DNA of 45,098 bases. Source: Flavobacteriales bacterium UBA1986. Lineage in GTDB: Bacteria > Bacteroidota > Bacteroidia > Flavobacteriales_G > Salibacteraceae. Below the pieces are notes generated by a model, which ran no database searches, was not told where the DNA came from, and was given only the letters and a program-made list of their open reading frames with translations. The translations under genes and the position numbers were made by a program. The stretch covers positions 1 to 45,098 of the forward strand of contig DDDG01000028.1 in the NCBI GenBank assembly GCA_002336245.1, read 5' to 3'. Positions 1 through 7,537 of the stretch are shown piece after piece (the stretch's first letter is position 1; every line of letters starts with the position of its first letter).

Positions 1-63
1 TTGCAGGTCATTTCTTTTCATAGTTACTTCTCACTTCAACAATCTTCAGTATTCACTCTTCAA

Positions 64-825
64 TCAATTACTCTTCTTCACCCCCGAAAGCACCTTCTGA
101 AGATCAAAAAGCCGCACATCTCCAAGTGAAGGCAAATCGAAGTTCATGACCCCAACAGCTTTCCAGACTTCTAGAATCTGCTCGGCGGCCATTTCGTAAG
201 GCTCGTACAAAGGATTGTCTGATTTTAGAATGAGCTTCCGCTCGTTTTGCAATTCGTTCAATGCTCGTTTGTAAACGATGCCATCTTCACGCGTAATCAT
301 CACATAACACTCATCGTTTTTGATTCTGCCCCAATCCTGAACGTATTCACCAATGATGTAGGAACCGGAAGTGATGGGCAGCATGCTGTCGCCTTCAATT
401 TGGAATACTCGGTAGCTGTGATTCGGATTCAATTCGGGAATGGGCAGCGAGAAGTGCGGTAAGGATTCGATGTATTCTGCATCGCCATAACCACTGGTGT
501 AACCCGCAGCAGCTTTTTCCGGAACCAACTGAATCAACTCCTTGTTGTTTTGGTCCACAACTACAGGCAAGATCCTCAAGCCGCGACCGCCAATATCTGC
601 TTTGGGAATCTCTTTATTCGAAGCCAATTCGTGGTATAAAAGGGCGTCGATGGAGACGTCGAAAAGCTCGGCGATGGAACGTAAAATTTGCAATTTCGGC
701 TCTGCTCGTCCTTCTTCATAGGCTCCAACTGCAGAACGGTTCACTCCGAGTTTGTCTGCTAAATCCGCTTGGGTAAAGCCTTTCAGCTTGCGTAGGTGTC
801 GGATATTTTCTGGAAATTGATTCAT
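64..825 (-). CDS. XRE-family HTH / S24 (LexA-like) transcriptional regulator
   Basis: 253-residue two-domain regulator. Residues about 6-62 form a helix-turn-helix of the XRE/Cro type (FTQADLADKLGVNRSAVGAYEEG region). Residues about 100-235 form an S24 peptidase-like domain with the Ser of GDSML at 147 and a Lys at 186, spaced as in the LexA/CI Ser-Lys dyad. An Ala-Gly pair at 107-108 lies about 39 residues before the Ser, where LexA-type self-cleavage would occur. By family this could be a stress- or damage-responsive repressor; autocleavage here is inference. It starts at an ATG close to direct repeats that look like its own operator. Neighbouring yaaA is divergent. No phage genes surround it, so a prophage repressor is less likely than a chromosomal regulator. 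Confidence 0.88.
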   Translation of the reverse strand: MNQFPENIRHLRKLKGFTQADLADKLGVNRSAVGAYEEGRAEPKLQILRSIAELFDVSIDALLYHELASNKEIPKADIGGRGLRILPVVVDQNNKELIQLVPEKAAAGYTSGYGDAEYIESLPHFSLPIPELNPNHSYRVFQIEGDSMLPITSGSYIIGEYVQDWGRIKNDECYVMITREDGIVYKRALNELQNERKLILKSDNPLYEPYEMAAEQILEVWKAVGVMNFDLPSLGDVRLFDLQKVLSGVKKSN

Positions 826-829
826 GCTA

Positions 830-857
830 CTATAATTAGAGTGCTAATATAATTAGA
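830..857 (-). promoter_or_regulatory. operator-like direct repeats upstream of the S24 regulator
   Basis: The decamer TATAATTAGA occurs twice, at 831-840 and 848-857, 17 bp apart, and each copy lies within a small palindrome (CTATAATTAG at 830-839; CTAATATAATTAG at 844-856). They start only about 5 bp upstream of the regulator's ATG at 825. This is the expected position of an autoregulatory operator; binding is inferred, not shown. Confidence 0.45.
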
Positions 858-920
858 ATGTGTGAATGTGCCAATTTGAAAATGTGGAAATGTGGAAATG
901 TGGAAATGAGAGAATGTGGA
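858..920. repeat. degenerate AATGTGG/AATGTGA micro-repeat tract
   Basis: A run of 7-9 bp units (GAATGTGTG, AAATGTGG, AAATGTGG, AAATGTGG, GAATGTGG) between the regulator and yaaA. A similar tract on the other strand lies at 6452-6469. Not coding: the open frames across it arise from the repetition. Confidence 0.6.
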
Positions 921-1074
921 AATCCGCCTTCTCAGCCTGTCGGCTGATCATTCGGACAAGTGTGAGAATGAGGGAATCCGCCTTCTCAGCCTGTCGGCTG
1001 ATCATTCGGACAAGTGTGGAAATGAGGGAATCCGCCTTCCCTTCGCTCTTTCGGACAAGTGTGAGAATGATTAA
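921..1074. repeat. 54-bp tandem repeat, three units
   Basis: Units begin at 921, 975 and 1029, exactly 54 bp apart. Units 1 and 2 are near-identical and each holds an inverted repeat TCAGCC-TGTC-GGCTGA (932-947 and 986-1001). Unit 3 keeps the ends (AATCCGCCTT ... TCGGACAAGTGTG) but has a shorter, different centre that lacks the hairpin. Because 54 is a multiple of three, open frames appear on both strands, which I regard as artefacts. The 826-1197 gap holds this repeat, the micro-repeat tract before it and the operator-like sites; I see no gene in it. Confidence 0.8.
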
Positions 1075-1197
1075 TTCGTAACCTAAAACCAGTAGCCTGT
1101 CACTCGTAACGCGTAATTGATCATCGCCAATCAACAATCGATAATCGACGAAGTGAACACAAAGCCCTTATCATTGTACTATCAAAAAGCACAGCTC

Positions 1198-1971
1198 ATG
1201 ATCACCCTCATTTCACCAGCCAAAACACTCGATTATAAAAACCCGGCGCCCTCAAAAAAGCACAGCGATGCAGCAATGCTCAGTGAAGCGGAACGACTGG
1301 TTCAAGTGATGCAGAAGAAGTCGGCGAAGAAGATTGCAGCGCTCATGAGTGTGAACGATCAAATTGCTCAGCTCAACTACGAACGGTACCAAAACTGGTC
1401 AACACCTTTCAGCCCAGAAAATGCCAAACAGGCGCTCTACGCTTTTCAAGGAGATGTGTACCGAGGTTTAGGAGCTGCTGACTTCAGCACAGAAGATGAA
1501 AACTTCGCCCAAGATCATATGAGGATTCTCTCGGGCTTATATGGCCTATTGCGTCCGCTTGATCTCATGCAAGCCTACCGTTTGGAAATGGGGACGAAGC
1601 TGAAAACTACTCGAGGCAAAAACCTCTATGAATTCTGGAAAAGTAGAGTGACCGACCTTCTTAATGAAGAACTGGAAAAGCACGATCAGAAGGTGATTGT
1701 CAACCTCGCTTCAAATGAGTACTGGAATGTGGTGGACCCCAAAAAACTGAATGCTGAGATCATCACTCCAACCTTCAAAGACAATAAAAACGGTGAGTAC
1801 AAATTCATTCAGACCTACGGAAAAGAAGCACGTGGATATATGACGCGTTGGATCATTAAAAACAAGGTGGACCGAGTAGAAGACCTAAAGGCTTTTGACC
1901 TGAAGGGCTACTATTTTGCGCCAGATCCAAGCAGCGAAAGTCAGCCAGTGTACCATCGCGATCAAAAGTGA
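1198..1971 (+). CDS. yaaA: YaaA family peroxide stress protein (DUF328)
   Basis: 257 residues from the ATG at 1198, which matches the usual family length and puts the conserved N-terminus MITLISPAKTLDY first. An upstream in-frame ATG at 1117 would add 27 residues encoded by spacer DNA and is unlikely. Family landmarks include SGLYGLLRPLDLMQAYRLEM in the centre, NLASNEYWNVVD, and a C-terminal EARGYMTRW. In E. coli YaaA lowers intracellular free iron during H2O2 stress and has DNA-binding activity; acting the same way here is by homology. It heads a plus-strand run with a thioredoxin-fold protein and a cyclophilin, consistent with a stress and protein-quality role. Confidence 0.93.
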   Translation: MITLISPAKTLDYKNPAPSKKHSDAAMLSEAERLVQVMQKKSAKKIAALMSVNDQIAQLNYERYQNWSTPFSPENAKQALYAFQGDVYRGLGAADFSTEDENFAQDHMRILSGLYGLLRPLDLMQAYRLEMGTKLKTTRGKNLYEFWKSRVTDLLNEELEKHDQKVIVNLASNEYWNVVDPKKLNAEIITPTFKDNKNGEYKFIQTYGKEARGYMTRWIIKNKVDRVEDLKAFDLKGYYFAPDPSSESQPVYHRDQK

Positions 1972-2025
1972 TTCAGATCAATACATTTCACAACTGAGCA
2001 GACGTACTTCGCACAAATTTTTAGA

Positions 2026-2628
2026 ATGGATTTCAAGAAAAAAATACAAGAGGCCTACAACTACGAAGATTACCGTTCGATGATCGACGAGCTTGTAGCG
2101 CAGGGAAAAACTACGGGTCCGATTCAAGGAGAAATGATGATGCAGCACACCACTATGAATGTTCAGCGAATGAACAAGTGGGACAAAATTGCCAAGTTCG
2201 ATGCTTCGGCAATTGAGCGTGTCAACAACTTGAAATGTGTACACACTTGGTTGGTGCTAACTGAAGCTTGGTGCGGAGATGCAGCTCAAAACATTCCTTT
2301 CATGGCAAAGCTGGCTGAGCAAAGTCCGCTCATCAACTTGAAGCTCTTGCTGCGCGATGAGAACCTCGATTTGATGGATCAGTATTTAACCAATGGAGGT
2401 CGCGGCATTCCGAAGCTCATCGTACTCAACGATGAATACGAAGTGGTTGGCGAATGGGGCCCGAGACCGAAACCTGCACAAGAAATTTTATACAAATACA
2501 AAACTTCCGACGATTGGGATCACGATGCATTTCATAAAGAACTGCACCTTTGGTACGCAAAAGATCGTGGGCAAACCACTACACATGAGCTCCTTGACCT
2601 CGTGGACCATTGCATGGAAAAGAAATAA
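2026..2628 (+). CDS. thioredoxin-fold family protein (Thioredoxin_9-like)
   Basis: 200-residue cytoplasmic protein with no signal peptide. The C-terminal two thirds look like the thioredoxin_9-type family common in Bacteroidota: LTEAWCGDAAQNIP around residues 79-91, and GRGIPKLIVLN further on, which supplies the cis-Pro loop. The active site has only one cysteine (Cys83; the second CxxC position is Ala86), so it cannot work as a classical dithiol oxidoreductase; a monothiol or binding role is possible. It ends 9 bp before the cyclophilin start, so the two are probably co-transcribed. Specific substrate unknown. Confidence 0.8.
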   Translation: MDFKKKIQEAYNYEDYRSMIDELVAQGKTTGPIQGEMMMQHTTMNVQRMNKWDKIAKFDASAIERVNNLKCVHTWLVLTEAWCGDAAQNIPFMAKLAEQSPLINLKLLLRDENLDLMDQYLTNGGRGIPKLIVLNDEYEVVGEWGPRPKPAQEILYKYKTSDDWDHDAFHKELHLWYAKDRGQTTTHELLDLVDHCMEKK

Positions 2629-2637
2629 ACGTTTTAT

Positions 2638-3069
2638 ATGACTGCGACAATCACTACTGAAAAAGGAGAAATGAAAGTGGAGTTCTTCGAGAAGGATGCT
2701 CCCAATACAGTGAAAAACTTCCTGGATTTATCGAAAAAGGGATACTATGACGGACTGAACTTTCATCGTGTAATTCCAAACTTTGTTGTTCAAGGTGGAT
2801 GCCCAGATGGAACTGGTGCCGGTGGACCGGGATATTCCATCAATTGCGAATTGGATGGAGATAATCAATACCACGATCGTGGAGTTCTATCGATGGCTCA
2901 TGCCGGAAGGAATACCGGAGGATCTCAGTTTTTCATTTGCCACAGTCGCCAGAATACGGCTCACCTCGATCGAGTTCATACCGTTTTTGCAAAGGTTGTA
3001 GAAGGACTTGATGTGATCGACGACATCCGCGAAGGAGATAAAATCCTGAGCATCGCCGTAGAGGATTAA
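2638..3069 (+). CDS. cyclophilin-type peptidyl-prolyl cis-trans isomerase
   Basis: 143 residues, a compact cytoplasmic PpiB-like cyclophilin with no signal peptide. It has the catalytic FHRVIPNFVVQGG stretch at residues 42-54 (Arg44), the NTGGSQFFI motif at 92-100, and HLDRVHTVF near 109-117, all substrate-groove elements of the family. It catalyses proline cis-trans isomerisation during folding. It is 9 bp downstream of the thioredoxin-fold gene. Its TAA is separated by one base from the stop of the convergent DUF4249 gene, leaving no room for an independent terminator. Confidence 0.95.
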   Translation: MTATITTEKGEMKVEFFEKDAPNTVKNFLDLSKKGYYDGLNFHRVIPNFVVQGGCPDGTGAGGPGYSINCELDGDNQYHDRGVLSMAHAGRNTGGSQFFICHSRQNTAHLDRVHTVFAKVVEGLDVIDDIREGDKILSIAVED

Positions 3070-3070
3070 G

Positions 3071-3892
3071 TCATTTCAACACGACGTAAATGGTGTCGCT
3101 TTGCCCGTTGAAGCCAGCGAAAACACCCAAGCCATTCACCACATTTGTGAGTGGTTCCTGCAAATTTCTTGAATCTTGAACGCGCGTTTCGTATAAATCA
3201 AGATACTCTTGATTGATTCGGTAGAGGTTGACGATGTGCTTGCCATAATGCGTGACATCGTTAGAGCGAATGATGTACTCATCTGTTTGAAAAGGTTCGC
3301 TGAACACGCGAAAGTCAAAACCTCCTCCGCCAAAAAGTCCACCCTGACTGATGCGCCTTTTTTCGCTTTCAATGTTTTCGACAGTAAGGTAGAAATAGTC
3401 TTGTGCCGGATTGTCCCAGCGCACGTTCACATTATCGAGGCTGAGTGTGTCGCGAAATACAAAGAACCCCAAATCTATTTCAATCGCCTCGAAACGAATG
3501 CTGTCGCTGTCTAGTGAAAAATTCCTTGGGGCAGGCGGGATGCTGGTTTCCGCGTAAGTATCTCTTCCAAAATAGTCGAACTCGATGCGGTACGATTCAC
3601 CTTCTAAGATTTGGAGGTCGGTTCCGGGATATTTATAGAAACCGCTATCACCACCAGCAGGAACGAGTGGGTATTTGGTTCCTCGCCAGTCAATGAAAAC
3701 CAGAGCATCGTTGATGGGCTCGGCAGTTGAATCTTCACCGCCGAAAGGAATGAGTTTGGTCAATCGAATGTCGTCGATGGGTTCACCCGCATATATGTAG
3801 CCATCCAACACAACTTTTTTCGCGGGATCATCGCTCTTTTCGCAAGAAGCGAAGAGGACGACAAGGCAGAAAAGGCTGAGGAGTTGTCGCAT
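3071..3892 (-). CDS. DUF4249 family lipoprotein
   Basis: 273 residues. A hydrophobic signal ends in a lipobox, LFASC, with Cys17 as the lipidation site, so it is probably anchored to the outer membrane or periplasmic face. The sequence resembles DUF4249, a Bacteroidota beta-rich lipoprotein family usually encoded directly after a TonB-dependent receptor. The start overlaps the receptor stop by one base (TAATG), a sign of translational coupling. By context it is likely a surface or periplasmic accessory of the receptor; its ligand is unknown. Confidence 0.85.
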   Translation of the reverse strand: MRQLLSLFCLVVLFASCEKSDDPAKKVVLDGYIYAGEPIDDIRLTKLIPFGGEDSTAEPINDALVFIDWRGTKYPLVPAGGDSGFYKYPGTDLQILEGESYRIEFDYFGRDTYAETSIPPAPRNFSLDSDSIRFEAIEIDLGFFVFRDTLSLDNVNVRWDNPAQDYFYLTVENIESEKRRISQGGLFGGGGFDFRVFSEPFQTDEYIIRSNDVTHYGKHIVNLYRINQEYLDLYETRVQDSRNLQEPLTNVVNGLGVFAGFNGQSDTIYVVLK

Positions 3893-6357
3893 TAGAATCG
3901 GATGTTGATGAAGAAATTCGGAACGATTCCCAAAAGGTTCACATCGGTTTGAAGAAGCTTGGATTCGGTGGGCAAGAAGGTTTGTGGATCGAAATTTTGA
4001 ATCTGGAAACGACGGTACTTGATGTTCTTACGGTTGTAGACATTGAAGACAGAGATCCCAACCTTGTTCTCAGTTTTCCCAATGTTGAAGCTGTAGTTCG
4101 CCCCAATGTCCAAGCGATGATAGGCGGGAAGCCGAGATGAATTTTTATCTCCGACGTGAATGTATTTCTGCTGATATCCGTTGAGTAAAGTGATTTCATA
4201 AATTCCAACTGGAGCGGTATAAGGTTTGCCCGTGGCGTAGACGTAGGTTCCTGAAAAAGCAAAACGTTTCCACTTGTACATGCCAATCAGCTTAACTTCA
4301 TTTCGCTGGTCGTGCAGGGCGGGAAATGGGGTTTCTTGAAGCCCGGGAAAAGTGTATTCAACCTTGCTCAAAGTGTAGGCGAGCCAACCCGTTAGAGCTC
4401 CAAATTTTTTCTGAAGCAAGAATTCGATTCCTCGAACTATGCCAGTTCCTTCGAAAAAGAGATCGTTGAAATTTTGGGTAGTATCATAAGGATCTCCAAA
4501 GCGCAGCGAGTATTCAACCAATCCTGTGTTGGTTTTTTGGTAGGCCTCTACGTCGATGAGGAAATCTTTGGTTTCGAAAGCCGCTCCAACGATGATGTGC
4601 TCACTCGATTGTACCGGAATGCTTTCACCATCAGCGAGCAACCAAAAGTCTCGACTTCCACCAAAAATGTTTTCGAGAATGATGCGATTAATAAATTGGT
4701 TGTAGCGACCCCAAGCTGCTTTGAGACGGAAGTTTTTTGTTGGTTTCACCAAAACCGATAGGCGTGGTTCGAAGTAGTTTTCCTTCACAACATCGTACTG
4801 GGTAAAACGCATCCCGACGTTCAGCTTGAGCCATTTTGTTGGGCTCCACTCATCTTGGGCATAGGCAGAAATGTAGGAGCCAATTTCATTCTGGTTTTGG
4901 ACTTCAACCGAGTCGTCGATGAAGTTTAAATAGTCGATTTCATTTCTGGTAAACCAAAGCCCAAGACTCAACTTGTGTTGTTCCGAGAGCTTCCATTCCA
5001 AATCGTCGCGCAGGGTGATGTCCTGAATCTTATTTCGCTGTTGTGTTGAAAATTGAAAGCTCAGTGTATCGAAGGTGAACTTGTCGATCAGCTCGTAATC
5101 GCTGTCGTACTGAGAGTAGGAAGCCAACACGCGATTGAAAATCTTCGGCGACCATTGGCGGCTCCACTTAAAACTCGTCCCGGTATTTCCCCATTTTGTG
5201 ACGTCGGTAGTTTCCAACTTCGAATCTGTGTCTAAGCCCAAACCGGCACCAAAATCCTGAACGGAAGAATTGTCAAGATTGTCGCGACTGTTGAAGAAAT
5301 TCAGGCTTACCACATCCTTCTTTCCAAGATTCAAATTGAGCTTGGCGTTGAGGTCGTAGAAAAAGAAATCGGGCTCCACACTTCCGCTGCCGCCAATGCC
5401 AAAACCTAGGGGCTCATCTTCTTGATCGGCCTCGGTTACGTTATTGAAAATGCTTTGATAAGTTGGGCTTCTAAGAATGTCGGTATAAGACCTTCGGGCT
5501 GCGAGTAAAAAGGAGCCGTTCACAAAAGGAAGCGGAGTTTCGGCCACCACATTTGCACTGAGCATGTTCGCTGTGACGTTGATGGCGGGTTTTTTCAAAT
5601 TTCCCGACTTGGCTGTCATGTCGACCACCGAGCTTACCCGTCCGCCGTACTTAGCTTCGAACCCACCTTTGTACACCTGAACATCTTTGATGGCGTTTGC
5701 ATTGAAGGCCGAGAAAATCCCAAAAAAGTGATCGACGTGGTAGATGTTCATGCCATCCAATAAGATTAGGTTTTGATCGGGAGTTCCGCCGCGGACGTAC
5801 AAGCCTGAAGAACTTTCATTCGCTCCTGATATTCCAGGAAGCAGCTGAAGACTTCGGAAAATGTCCACCTCTCCAAGGTTCGGTAGGTTCTGAAGTTGAG
5901 CTGGATTGATGCTAATTTTTGAAATCTCTTCGGAGGACTCAATGCTTTGGTTGCTCTCTTCGGAGTATTCGAAGACGTCGAGTTCCACGGCTTCGTTCAC
6001 CAATTCAACATTAAATTCTTTCAGGTTTTTAGAACCATCGAGCCAAATGGTATCGCGGCGGTAACCGAGGTAATTGAAGATGAGTCGGCTTCCTTTTTTC
6101 GGAACCGCCAATAAGGTGAAATAACCTTCGATGTTGGAAGTAGCGCTTTGCATGCCCGGCAAGGCAACCACGTGCACGTAGGGCAGACTTTCAGAAGTTT
6201 CCGAATCGGTTATTTTTCCAGAAATCGTGACTTCTTGAGCACTTAAACCGAGTCCAAGAATCGAAAGGGAGGTAAATAAGTAGAGCCTTCTAAGCACAAA
6301 AGCGAATGACGGAAATCTTTTCGAATGAAGCAGGATTTCTTGATGAAAGGAGTTCAA
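3892..6357 (-). CDS. TonB-dependent receptor with carboxypeptidase-like regulatory domain
   Basis: 821-residue outer-membrane receptor. After a signal region (LYLFTSLSILGLGLSAQ) comes a CarboxypepD_reg-like domain at about 43-125 (VTISGKITDSETSESLPYVHV; YFTLLAVP; FNYLGYRRDTI). A plug domain follows at about 150-255 (LPGISGANESSSGLYVRGG, then LLDGMNIYH), and then a beta-barrel ending in NFFINIRF with a terminal Phe. From the ATG at 6357 there are about 20 unusual residues before the signal peptide; a GTG at 6297-6295 would give a more ordinary N-terminus. The DUF4249 partner follows with a one-base overlap. No SusD is present. The substrate cannot be told from sequence. Confidence 0.92.
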   Translation of the reverse strand: MNSFHQEILLHSKRFPSFAFVLRRLYLFTSLSILGLGLSAQEVTISGKITDSETSESLPYVHVVALPGMQSATSNIEGYFTLLAVPKKGSRLIFNYLGYRRDTIWLDGSKNLKEFNVELVNEAVELDVFEYSEESNQSIESSEEISKISINPAQLQNLPNLGEVDIFRSLQLLPGISGANESSSGLYVRGGTPDQNLILLDGMNIYHVDHFFGIFSAFNANAIKDVQVYKGGFEAKYGGRVSSVVDMTAKSGNLKKPAINVTANMLSANVVAETPLPFVNGSFLLAARRSYTDILRSPTYQSIFNNVTEADQEDEPLGFGIGGSGSVEPDFFFYDLNAKLNLNLGKKDVVSLNFFNSRDNLDNSSVQDFGAGLGLDTDSKLETTDVTKWGNTGTSFKWSRQWSPKIFNRVLASYSQYDSDYELIDKFTFDTLSFQFSTQQRNKIQDITLRDDLEWKLSEQHKLSLGLWFTRNEIDYLNFIDDSVEVQNQNEIGSYISAYAQDEWSPTKWLKLNVGMRFTQYDVVKENYFEPRLSVLVKPTKNFRLKAAWGRYNQFINRIILENIFGGSRDFWLLADGESIPVQSSEHIIVGAAFETKDFLIDVEAYQKTNTGLVEYSLRFGDPYDTTQNFNDLFFEGTGIVRGIEFLLQKKFGALTGWLAYTLSKVEYTFPGLQETPFPALHDQRNEVKLIGMYKWKRFAFSGTYVYATGKPYTAPVGIYEITLLNGYQQKYIHVGDKNSSRLPAYHRLDIGANYSFNIGKTENKVGISVFNVYNRKNIKYRRFQIQNFDPQTFLPTESKLLQTDVNLLGIVPNFFINIRF

Positions 6358-6451
6358 GCTCTATGCTCTGAATCGGATTTGGGATTTGTCGCTTTCGCTT
6401 TGCTTCAGCGTCCAAAGGGGCCCGAGATCTGTTGATTAACGAAGATTAATT

Positions 6452-6498
6452 CCCACATTCCCACATTTTCCATGCTCCATGCTCCATGCTCAACGCTC
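6452..6498. repeat. short tandem repeats after pdhB
   Basis: CCCACATT is repeated twice (about 6452-6467), then the 7-mer CATGCTC occurs three times head to tail (6471-6491) with a fourth degenerate copy AACGCTC (6492-6498). The last copy abuts the pdhB stop codon at 6499. The CCACATT part is the complement of the AATGTGG tract at 858-920. Confidence 0.7.
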
Positions 6499-7479
6499 TC
6501 AAAGTGCGTAGCTCACCGACTTCACGGCGTCCATCACACGCTTCACATTCGGAAGAGCTTCCTCCATCAGTGTTTTCGCAAAAGGAAAAGGAGTATCGGA
6601 TTGGGTCACACGAACGACCGGTGCGTCCAAATAATCGAAGGCGTCTTTCTGAACTCGGTAGGCCAATTCAGAACTCAAAGAAGCCATTGGCCAAGCTTCT
6701 TCAACCACAACACAACGGTTGGTTTTCTTCACTGAGTTTATAATGGTTTCAACATCCAACGGACGAATTGTTCTCAAGTCCACAACTTCAACATTGATTC
6801 CTTCTTTGGCCAACTCATCGGCAGCTTCTTCAACGACTTTAATGATTTTACCAAAAGTGAGGATGGTGCAGTCCGTTCCTTGCCGAGTGATGTTTGCTTT
6901 TCCGATTGGAATCAAATACTCTCCATCTGGCACTTCACCTTTGTCTCCGTAAATTTTTTCAGACTCCATAACCAATACTGGGTTGTCGTCGCGTATGGCC
7001 GACTTCAACAATCCTTTGGCGTCGTATGGGTTGGAAGGAGTCACGATTTTTAATCCGGGCACGTTGGCGTAAAAACTCTCGTAGGCTACAGAGTGCGTAG
7101 CTGCAAGTTGACCAGCTTGTCCGTTTCCACCACGAAATACGATGGGTACATTGTAAGCACCACCACTCATCTGCAGCATTTTGGCTGCTGAGTTTATGAT
7201 TTGATCGGCAGCAAGAACCGCGAAGTTCCAAGTCATGAATTCAACAATCGGACGAAGGCCATTCATGGCAGCTCCAACGGCGATTCCTGAAAATCCCAAT
7301 TCAGCGATGGGCGTGTCAATAACACGACGTGCACCAAACTCATCCAACATTCCTTGACTCACTTTATAAGCGCCGTTGTATTCGGCAACTTCTTCGCCCA
7401 TCAGGAATACGTTTTCATCGCGACGCATTTCTTCTGACATCGCTTCGTTGAGGGCCTCTCGGTATTGGATTATTCGCAT
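6499..7479 (-). CDS. pdhB: pyruvate dehydrogenase E1 component subunit beta
   Basis: 326 residues, a full-length transketolase-type E1 beta subunit. It begins MRIIQYREALNEAMSEEM and has the GEEVAEYNGAYKVSQGM segment near residues 28-44. The transketolase pyrimidine-binding region spans about 1-180 and the transketolase C-terminal domain about 195-315 (DLRTIRPLDVETI). With an alpha subunit it forms the thiamine-diphosphate E1 that decarboxylates pyruvate (or a branched-chain 2-oxoacid) and acylates the E2 lipoyl group. No E1 alpha or E2 is in the window, so the complex is encoded in pieces. The dehydrogenase of branched-chain oxoacids is the main alternative; PdhB is the better fit. Confidence 0.93.
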   Translation of the reverse strand: MRIIQYREALNEAMSEEMRRDENVFLMGEEVAEYNGAYKVSQGMLDEFGARRVIDTPIAELGFSGIAVGAAMNGLRPIVEFMTWNFAVLAADQIINSAAKMLQMSGGAYNVPIVFRGGNGQAGQLAATHSVAYESFYANVPGLKIVTPSNPYDAKGLLKSAIRDDNPVLVMESEKIYGDKGEVPDGEYLIPIGKANITRQGTDCTILTFGKIIKVVEEAADELAKEGINVEVVDLRTIRPLDVETIINSVKKTNRCVVVEEAWPMASLSSELAYRVQKDAFDYLDAPVVRVTQSDTPFPFAKTLMEEALPNVKRVMDAVKSVSYAL

Positions 7480-7498
7480 GGTCTTGTAATAAGGGTGG

Positions 7499-7506
7499 CA
7501 AATTTA
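7499..7506 (-). promoter_or_regulatory. candidate -7 element for pdhB
   Basis: TAAATTTG on the minus strand fits the Bacteroidota TAnnTTTG element, 20 bp from the pdhB ATG. I see no good -33 TTG at the ideal spacing. Confidence 0.4.
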
Positions 7507-7522
7507 GTCAAAGAGTCTTTCG

Positions 7523-7530
7523 TATCTTTA
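7523..7530 (+). promoter_or_regulatory. candidate -7 element for the 7538 gene
   Basis: TATCTTTA matches seven of eight positions of TAnnTTTG and lies 7 bp before the ATG at 7538, implying a very short leader. It is back to back with the pdhB element. Confidence 0.3.
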
Positions 7531-7537
7531 TTACACA

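Noticed and set aside
839..847. CIRCE element (heat-shock) from GAGTGCTAA
   Set aside because: Only one half site; the partner TTAGCACTC is absent at the required 9-bp distance.
921..1074. CRISPR-like array
   Set aside because: Units are directly abutting with no variable spacers, and no cas gene is present.
853..1137. Open frames on both strands across the 54-bp repeats
   Set aside because: The repeat length is a multiple of three, so any stop-free unit gives open frames; no family match, no signal and no start context.
1117..1197. N-terminal extension of yaaA
   Set aside because: The 27 extra residues are spacer-like, and the family N-terminus begins at the ATG at 1198.
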